Source: an uncultured Pseudomonas sp.
GTDB lineage: Bacteria; Pseudomonadota; Gammaproteobacteria; Pseudomonadales; Pseudomonadaceae
Assembly (NCBI RefSeq): GCF_913777995.1
Contig: NZ_CAJYVE010000037.1
Location: forward strand, 1 to 52,991
Length of the DNA stretch: 52,991 nt
Direction: 5' to 3'
Position 1 is the first letter of the stretch. Each line of letters opens with the position of its first letter. The translations under genes and the position numbers were made by a program. The notes beneath the pieces were generated by a model. The model searched no databases. It worked only from the letters and a program-made list of their open reading frames with translations, and had not been told where the DNA came from. This document shows, in pieces, positions 48,100-52,991 of the stretch.

Positions 48100-49311
48100 T
48101 CAGCAGCCGCTCAGCACCGTCTGGCGGCGCTCGCCGGGAAAGAATACCGGGCGCAGTGCCACGCCGATGCAATTGCCCAGATAGGCCGCGACCAGCCACA
48201 GCCAGCCATGCAGGCTGCCCGAGGCGATGCCGCTGAAGTACGCGCCGATGTTGCAGCCATAGGCCAGCCGCGAGCCGTAGCCCAGCAACAGGCCGCCGAT
48301 CACCGCCGCCACCAGCGAGCGGGTGGGGATATCCAGGTTCGGCGCAAAACGTCCGGCCAACCCGGCGGCCAGCAGGGCACCGAGCATGATGCCGATGTCC
48401 ATGACGCTGGTGATGTCCTGCCATACCGGCGCGGCGAGGGCCTTGGCGTTACCGGCGCTCTGCCAGAACGGCCAGCTGGCGACATCCACCCCCATGCCAG
48501 TGGCCAGTTTCGCCCCCCACAGGGCAAACGCCGAGGTGATGCCCCACGGGCGACCGGCCAAGGCCAGGGTCAGGTAGTTCAGCAGCGCCAGGGCCACGGC
48601 CCCCCAGACCAGGATCCACGGCCCCCGCAGCACACGCCGCCAGCCGCGATGCTCACTGCTGACCGGCGCTTCGAGCTGGCCGTGGCGGCGCTTTTCCAGG
48701 CGCACGCTGACCCAGGCGATCAGGCCGAAGATCGCCAGGTTGAGCACCAGCGCCGGCAGCAAGCCGAGGCTCTTGACCATGGAGGTGGCCGGCAGCGAAG
48801 GCAGGGCGAACCACCAGTGCACGTGGTGCGTGGCGATCAGCGAGCCAAGGATGAAGAACGCCAGGGTCACCAGCATGCGGGCATTGCCGCCGCCGGCGGT
48901 GAACAGCGTGCCGGAGGCACAGCCGCCACCCAGCTGCATGCCGATGCCGAAGATGAACGCGCCGACGATCACCGACACGCCGGCTGGTGCCACCAGCCCG
49001 TTGACCGGCTGGCCGAACAGTGTGCCGGAAGCCAGGGTCGGGAAGAACAGCAGCACGGCGATGGCCAGCATCACCATCTGCGCCCGCAGCCCGGCGCCGC
49101 GGCGTTCGAGAATGAACACTCGCCAGGCCGAGGTGAAGCCGAAAGCCGCGTGATACAGGGTCACACCCAGGGCCGCGCCGACCAGCAACAGCATGACCTG
49201 GCGCATGCCGACACTGAGCAGCAGGAACTGGGTACCCATCAACAACAGAAACAAGGCAGCCAGGGGTGCGCCAAGGCGCCGCCCGGAACTGGCTGCAAGA
49301 GGATTACTCAT
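48100..49311 (-). CDS. YeeE/YedE-family transporter (TsuA-like)
   Basis: This 403-residue protein has about ten or eleven hydrophobic helices in two related halves. The family's conserved cysteines are present in GMQLGGGCASGTLF (C131) and LAYGCNIGAYFSG (C353), which in TsuA-type proteins pass thiosulfate through the membrane. It therefore probably imports thiosulfate or another reduced sulfur compound. No TsuB or rhodanese partner gene is adjacent. The fusion of two halves in one protein fits the longer YeeE type. Start 49311 has no striking ribosome site. Confidence 0.85.
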   Translation of the reverse strand: MSNPLAASSGRRLGAPLAALFLLLMGTQFLLLSVGMRQVMLLLVGAALGVTLYHAAFGFTSAWRVFILERRGAGLRAQMVMLAIAVLLFFPTLASGTLFGQPVNGLVAPAGVSVIVGAFIFGIGMQLGGGCASGTLFTAGGGNARMLVTLAFFILGSLIATHHVHWWFALPSLPATSMVKSLGLLPALVLNLAIFGLIAWVSVRLEKRRHGQLEAPVSSEHRGWRRVLRGPWILVWGAVALALLNYLTLALAGRPWGITSAFALWGAKLATGMGVDVASWPFWQSAGNAKALAAPVWQDITSVMDIGIMLGALLAAGLAGRFAPNLDIPTRSLVAAVIGGLLLGYGSRLAYGCNIGAYFSGIASGSLHGWLWLVAAYLGNCIGVALRPVFFPGERRQTVLSGC

Positions 49312-49365
49312 GATCGATTACCCAACCGGAGACAGAAGACCGCCGAGTATAAAGCGCCAGGCCGG

Positions 49366-50922
49366 TCAATCGCACTGCCAGGCCTGGCGCAGGCGCTGCA
49401 GGGCAGCAGTGATATCGGGCTCGGCCACCCCGGCGAATCCCAGCACCAACCCGGCGCGCTCATCCACGGGCAGCGGCGAGTCCGGCAGCCAATAGCTGCT
49501 CAACGGCGTGACTTCCACGCCCACGGCCGCCGCCTGGCTCACCAGCGCCTGTTCGCGCGCATGGCTGTCGACCTTGAGCGCGACATGCAGGCCGGCCACC
49601 ACGCGCGGCATCGGCGCACAGCCGGGCAGGTCCTGCGGCCAGCCGGCCAGCAATGCATCGCGGCGGCTCAGGGCGGCCCGGCGCATGCGGCGGATGTGCC
49701 GCTGGAAATGTCCCTGGGCCATGAACTGGGCCATCACCACCTGCGATACGACCTCCGAATGACGCATGTCCAGTGCCCGACGCTGGCTGAACGGCTCGAC
49801 CAGCGCCGGCGGCAACACCAGGTAACCCAGGCGCAAGGCCGGAAACGCCACCTTGCCGAAGGTGCCGATATACAAAACCCGCGCCTCGGCATCCAGGGCC
49901 GCCAATGGGGCCAGCGGCGCGCCGCTGTACCGGTACTCGCCGTCGTAGTCGTCCTCGATCACCCAGCCCCCCGTGCGCCGCGCCCAGTCGAGCAGTTCCA
50001 GGCGTCGGGCCAGGCTCATTACCACGCCTGTGGGGTACTGATGCGAGGGCGTGACATAGGCCAGCCGACAGCCCGCCGCCTCCAGCCGCGTGCAGGCCAT
50101 GCCCTCGTCGTCCAACGGCATGCCCTGCAGCCGTGCACCGGCAATCGCGAAGGCATGTGCTGCCGCCCGATAGCCGGGGTTTTCCACAGCCACGGCATCA
50201 CCGGGGTCGAGGAGCAATTGTGCACAAAGGCTGATGGCCTGCTGCGCACCGTTGGTGATCACAATTTGCTCAGCGGTGCATGTAAGGCCCCGTGAGGTGC
50301 GCAGATACACCGCAATGAGCTCGCGCAGGCGACTGTCCCCGGCCGGATCGGCATAACCCAGCCGAGACAGATCGGGTTTTCGCCAAAAAGCCCCGTACAG
50401 CTTGCCCCATGTGGCGAAGGGAAACAGATCGAAGGCCGGAATTCCGACCCGGAATGCACGTGGCGCGCCCTCGAGTGGCCCCTGGAGGCCGTAGCGCCGA
50501 ACCCGCGTCAAGGCTTCGCTGTGGATAACTTTGTCGTCCTGAAAAAGCGGTTTTTTGACGCAATTTGTGGATAAACCTGTCGATAACCCTGTTGGCAACC
50601 CTGTGGACACTTTTGTGGGTAACTTGCCCTGCGAAGCGTTTGCTGAGGTCTGCTCCGGCAATTGGGCCACATAGGTACCGGCCCCGACCCGGCCTTCGGT
50701 GAAGCCCTCCGCATACAACTGGTCGTAGGCACGCATCACCGTATTGCGCGAAATCCCCAGTGCCTCCGCCAGATCGCGGCTGGCCGGCAGACGCGTGCCC
50801 CCGACCAGGCGGCCATCGAGAATCCGAGCGCGCAAGGCCTGGTACAGCTGGCGGCTCAGGCCCTGGCGACGGTCGAGCTGGATACCGGCCGGGTCGAAAG
50901 GAAACAGGGGCACGCCGGTCAT
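49366..50922 (-). CDS. MocR-family regulator (GntR HTH plus aminotransferase fold)
   Basis: This 518-residue protein has an N-terminal GntR winged helix (residues 15-85; LYQALRARILDGRLVGGTRLPASRDLAEALGISRNTVMRAYDQL), an unusual linker (about 92-135) with a run of TGLS repeats, and a class I aminotransferase-like domain with the PLP region (IEDDYDGEYRY; GTFGKVAFPALRLGY with the PLP lysine). MocR regulators often control vitamin B6 or amino acid genes. It is divergent from a PaiB-GNAT-GNAT operon with a perfect palindrome between them. The linker DNA is noted separately. Confidence 0.9.
   Translation of the reverse strand: MTGVPLFPFDPAGIQLDRRQGLSRQLYQALRARILDGRLVGGTRLPASRDLAEALGISRNTVMRAYDQLYAEGFTEGRVGAGTYVAQLPEQTSANASQGKLPTKVSTGLPTGLSTGLSTNCVKKPLFQDDKVIHSEALTRVRRYGLQGPLEGAPRAFRVGIPAFDLFPFATWGKLYGAFWRKPDLSRLGYADPAGDSRLRELIAVYLRTSRGLTCTAEQIVITNGAQQAISLCAQLLLDPGDAVAVENPGYRAAAHAFAIAGARLQGMPLDDEGMACTRLEAAGCRLAYVTPSHQYPTGVVMSLARRLELLDWARRTGGWVIEDDYDGEYRYSGAPLAPLAALDAEARVLYIGTFGKVAFPALRLGYLVLPPALVEPFSQRRALDMRHSEVVSQVVMAQFMAQGHFQRHIRRMRRAALSRRDALLAGWPQDLPGCAPMPRVVAGLHVALKVDSHAREQALVSQAAAVGVEVTPLSSYWLPDSPLPVDERAGLVLGFAGVAEPDITAALQRLRQAWQCD
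50520..50622 (-). repeat. DnaA-box-like repeat cluster within the MocR gene
   Basis: Two exact TTATCCACA boxes (minus strand, 50520-50528 and 50566-50574) are joined by four related boxes at 12-bp steps: TTATCGACA (50578-50586), TTGCCAACA (50590-50598), GTGTCCACA (50602-50610), TTACCCACA (50614-50622). Five boxes thus stand in perfect 12-bp register. They encode the TGLS/TGLP linker using TTA and ACA codons that are rare in this genome. It looks selected at the DNA level, but a simple repeat expansion is possible. Confidence 0.65.
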
Positions 50923-50951
50923 TGAATTGGCTCCTTCGAATGACTCTTAAG

Positions 50952-50970
50952 TGGTTCTTACAAAGAACCA
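50952..50970. promoter_or_regulatory. Palindromic operator between MocR and PaiB genes
   Basis: TGGTTCTT (50952-50959) and AAGAACCA (50963-50970) are perfect inverse arms with a 3-base spacer, in the 90-bp gap between two divergent genes. It is the natural binding site for the MocR protein, repressing itself and activating the PaiB operon or the reverse. The GC content drops locally, as for promoters. Confidence 0.65.
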
Positions 50971-51012
50971 ATAGCCTGCCTAGGATGCTCGCAGACGCCA
51001 AGGGGATCGTTC

Positions 51013-51651
51013 ATGTATACACCCACCGCTTTTCGCGACACCGACCAGAACAGCCAGTGGCAACTGATCGAACGCTGCCGCCTGGCGCTGCTGGTCACCC
51101 AGGGCAGCCAGGGTCTGCAGGCCACCCACCTGCCGCTGCTGCTGCGCCGCGACGAAGGTCCCTGCGGCACGCTTTACGGGCATCTGGCCAAAGGCAACCC
51201 GCAATGGCGCGACCTGAACGCCGAGGCCGAGGTGCTGGTGGTGTTCGCTGGCGAAGACGCCTACGTCAGCCCGTCGTTCTATCCCTCCAAGGCCGAGCAC
51301 GGCAAGGTCGTGCCGACCTGGAACTACCTCGCCGTGCACGCTTACGGTCGGCCTCGACTGATCGATGACAGCAGCGGGCTGCGTGAGCTGCTGGGCGCCC
51401 TGACCGAACGGCACGAGGCCGGACGTGCGCAGCCCTGGTCCATCGACGACGCTGCGGATGAATACATCGACAAGATGCTCGGCGCCATCGTCGGCTTCGC
51501 CCTGCCCATCGATCGCCTGCAGGGCAAGCGCAAGCTCAGCCAGAACCGCGATGCAGCAGATATCGCCGGCGTGCGCGCAGGCCTGGCCGCCAGTCACGAC
51601 CCACAGGACCAACGACTCGCTCAACTGATGAGCCCCCAGGAGCCCGTATGA
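51013..51651 (+). CDS. PaiB-family FMN-binding protein
   Basis: This 212-residue protein has the PaiB fold: MYTPTAFRDTDQ, THLPLLLRRDEGPCGTLYGHLAKGNPQW, and YVSPSFYPSKAEHGKVVPTWNYLAVHAYGR, all typical. PaiB-like proteins bind FMN; B. subtilis PaiB is listed as a negative regulator of sporulation and degradative enzymes, but others are probably oxidoreductases. It overlaps the next gene by 4 bases (ATGA) and is divergent from the MocR regulator. Confidence 0.9.
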   Translation: MYTPTAFRDTDQNSQWQLIERCRLALLVTQGSQGLQATHLPLLLRRDEGPCGTLYGHLAKGNPQWRDLNAEAEVLVVFAGEDAYVSPSFYPSKAEHGKVVPTWNYLAVHAYGRPRLIDDSSGLRELLGALTERHEAGRAQPWSIDDAADEYIDKMLGAIVGFALPIDRLQGKRKLSQNRDAADIAGVRAGLAASHDPQDQRLAQLMSPQEPV

Positions 51652-52094
51652 ACACTGTCCAGATCCGCCCTGTCAGCGCCGCCGACCACGCCCAGTGGCT
51701 GGCCTTGTGGCAGGCCTACCTGCATTTCTACGAAACCCGGCTGGCCGACGAGGTGACGGCCAGCACCTGGCAGCGGATGCTCGATGAACACGAACCGACC
51801 CATGCCGCTCTGGCCTGGGTCGACGGCCAGGCGGTGGGCATGGTCAACTTCATCTTCCATCGCTCCAACTGGAGCATCGAGGATTCCTGCTACCTGCAGG
51901 ACCTGTTCGTCGCCCCTGGCCAGCGTGGCAACGGTGTAGGTCGGCAACTGATCGAGTACGTGTATGCCCGCGCCGCCGAGCACGGCAGCCACAAGGTCCA
52001 CTGGCTGACCCACGAAACCAACGCCACGGCGATCCGCCTCTACGAACAGGTTGCCGAGCGCGGCGGTTTCATTCAATTTCGCAAGACGTTCTGA
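51648..52094 (+). CDS. GNAT-family N-acetyltransferase
   Basis: This 148-residue acetyltransferase has the GNAT core: LFVAPGQRGNGVGRQLIEYV contains the acetyl-CoA loop (Q-R-G-N-G-V-G), and CYLQDLFVAP the beta-4 strand. In this subgroup ATAIRLYEQVAERGGFIQF is the usual C-terminal motif. The acceptor is unknown, possibly a polyamine by analogy with the PaiA-PaiB pair. It is coupled to the PaiB gene by an ATGA overlap. Confidence 0.88.
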   Translation: MNTVQIRPVSAADHAQWLALWQAYLHFYETRLADEVTASTWQRMLDEHEPTHAALAWVDGQAVGMVNFIFHRSNWSIEDSCYLQDLFVAPGQRGNGVGRQLIEYVYARAAEHGSHKVHWLTHETNATAIRLYEQVAERGGFIQFRKTF

Positions 52095-52108
52095 ACAGGA
52101 AAGCCCCC

Positions 52109-52786
52109 ATGTCCGACTCGCTGCTGCATTGGCAACCCGCCACCCTGCCCTCCTCGCGGCCACTGGCCGGCCGCTTCATCCGCCTGGAAAAGCTCGACCC
52201 GGCCGCCCATGCCGATGACCTGTGGGGCGTCCTGCAAGGGCCGGGGGCGGATGAAAAACTCTGGGACTACCTGCCATATGGACCTTTCGAGGCCCGTGAC
52301 GAGTTCGACACTTGGCTGGCACGCCACGCCACCAGCACCGACCCGTGGTTCTACACGGTGCTAGACGCTGTCACGGGCAAGGCAGAAGGCATGATCAGCC
52401 TGATGTCCATCGTGCCGGCCCAGGGGCGTATCGAAATCGGCCACGTGACCTTCGGCGCCGCCATGCAGCGCACCCCCAAGGGCACCGAGGCCATCTACCT
52501 GCTGGCACGGGAAGCCTTCGACCTCGGCAATCGCCGCCTGGAATGGAAGTGCAATGCCCACAACACCCGCTCGCTGCGCGCCGCCGAGCGCTTCGGCTTC
52601 CGCTTCGAGGGCACTTTCCGCCAGCACATGGTGGTCAAGGGTCAGAACCGCGACACCGCCTGGTTTTCGATCCTCGACAGTGAATGGCCAGCGCTGCGCC
52701 AGGCCTTCGAACGCTGGCTGGCCGCCGACAACTTCGTCGATGGCCGGCAGGTACAGACACTGGAAGCCTGTCGCCAGTCCTTGTAA
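52109..52786 (+). CDS. RimJ/RimL-type GNAT acetyltransferase
   Basis: This 225-residue protein belongs to the ribosomal-protein-serine-acetyltransferase-like GNAT group: RFIRLEKLDPAAHADDLW, EIGHVTFGAAMQRTPKGTEAIYLLAREAFDLGNRRLEWKCNAHNTRSLRAAERFGFRFEGTFRQHMVVKGQNRDTAWFSI is nearly the full family pattern. Despite the name, many act on small molecules. It lies 14 bp after the first GNAT gene and completes the PaiB operon. Confidence 0.9.
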   Translation: MSDSLLHWQPATLPSSRPLAGRFIRLEKLDPAAHADDLWGVLQGPGADEKLWDYLPYGPFEARDEFDTWLARHATSTDPWFYTVLDAVTGKAEGMISLMSIVPAQGRIEIGHVTFGAAMQRTPKGTEAIYLLAREAFDLGNRRLEWKCNAHNTRSLRAAERFGFRFEGTFRQHMVVKGQNRDTAWFSILDSEWPALRQAFERWLAADNFVDGRQVQTLEACRQSL

Positions 52787-52957
52787 GCAGCCAGAAGCAA
52801 GTCGGGTGGAAGCGGCTTTGGCCGCGAAACCCTCCTGTTCATAGAAGACGCCAACACTGTTCACTTAGACCGGGTAATTGGATGGACTCGCCCCCGCCGA
52901 GGCGTCTATGCGCCACGGTGGCATCCTATAGATGTCAGCGACAGCGAGGGCGAGACC
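52787..52957. other. 171-bp gap before the last gene
   Basis: It includes a degenerate REP-like stretch (GAAGCGGCTTTGGCCGCGAAACC, about 52809-52831) after the GNAT gene and then the presumed promoter of the gene that begins at 52958. No terminator with a T run is seen. Confidence 0.4.
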
Positions 52958-52991
52958 ATGAGCAAGAATACTTCCAAAAAGACCGCTTTGC
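52958..52991 (+). CDS. Start of an unidentified gene, cut by the window end
   Basis: An ATG at 52958 with GAGGG about 9 bases upstream opens a frame MSKNTSKKTAL that runs off the end. The Lys/Ser/Thr-rich start gives no clue to the product. It is reported because the ribosome site and the position after an intergenic region are convincing, not because the protein is recognised. Confidence 0.45.
   Translation, partial: MSKNTSKKTAL

Overview
The window is GC-rich bacterial chromosome. Gene content, order and protein sequences point to a Pseudomonas of the P. putida group: gcdG-gcdH-gcdR, the split transhydrogenase pntAA-pntAB-pntB, hup-ubiC-ubiA-phoB-phoR, pstSCAB-phoU and purEK. Most of it is core genome. 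Coding density is high, most genes have visible ribosome binding sites, and no CRISPR array, tRNA, prophage or transposase gene was seen.

Layout. (1) 1-140: a very strong rRNA-type promoter with an AT-rich upstream element, firing leftward out of the window. (2) 201-8625: glutarate/glutaryl-CoA catabolism (gcdG, gcdH, divergent LysR gene gcdR), the three-gene proton-translocating transhydrogenase, and a succinyl-CoA:acetate-type CoA-transferase. (3) 8626-13413: an operator-like repeat array before a small DUF1127 protein, three tandem DUF2388 secreted paralogues translationally coupled to a 653-residue DUF4105 protein with an HExxH motif, an SCP2-like small protein and a lipoprotein. (4) 13573-33819: HU protein, ubiCA, phoBR, a CNNM transporter, an M23-type peptidase, a 1727-residue toxin-like protein ending in a predicted deaminase domain, a receiver/PilZ-like regulator, phoU and pstBACS. 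Pho boxes are visible before phoB and pstS, so this is the phosphate sensing and uptake block, interrupted by the toxin-like gene. (5) 33833-35407: a 240-bp MITE-like element and an MFS carrier. (6) 35773-39827: thioesterase, hexose-6-phosphate epimerase, DUF3299 protein, GlsB-type membrane protein, purK and purE; purE has an attenuator-like leader. (7) 40213-46117: a small secreted metzincin, a LysR regulator, and an Asp/Asn catabolic set (aspA, amino acid:Na+ symporter, asparaginase). (8) 46196-52991: DUF2314-ankyrin protein, bestrophin channel, YeeE/TsuA-type sulfur transporter, a MocR regulator divergent from a PaiB-GNAT-GNAT operon, and the first codons of another gene.

Most interesting points: the large deaminase-tipped protein inserted in the pho block, with no immunity gene beside it and a start site buried in a hairpin; a run of five 12-bp DnaA-box-like repeats (plus a sixth box) written with rare codons inside the MocR linker; a terminator/anti-terminator arrangement in the purE leader; the DUF2388 triplet plus DUF4105 operon; and the MITE-like element next to the pstS Pho box. 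Functions are assigned by reading protein motifs and from family knowledge. No database search was run.
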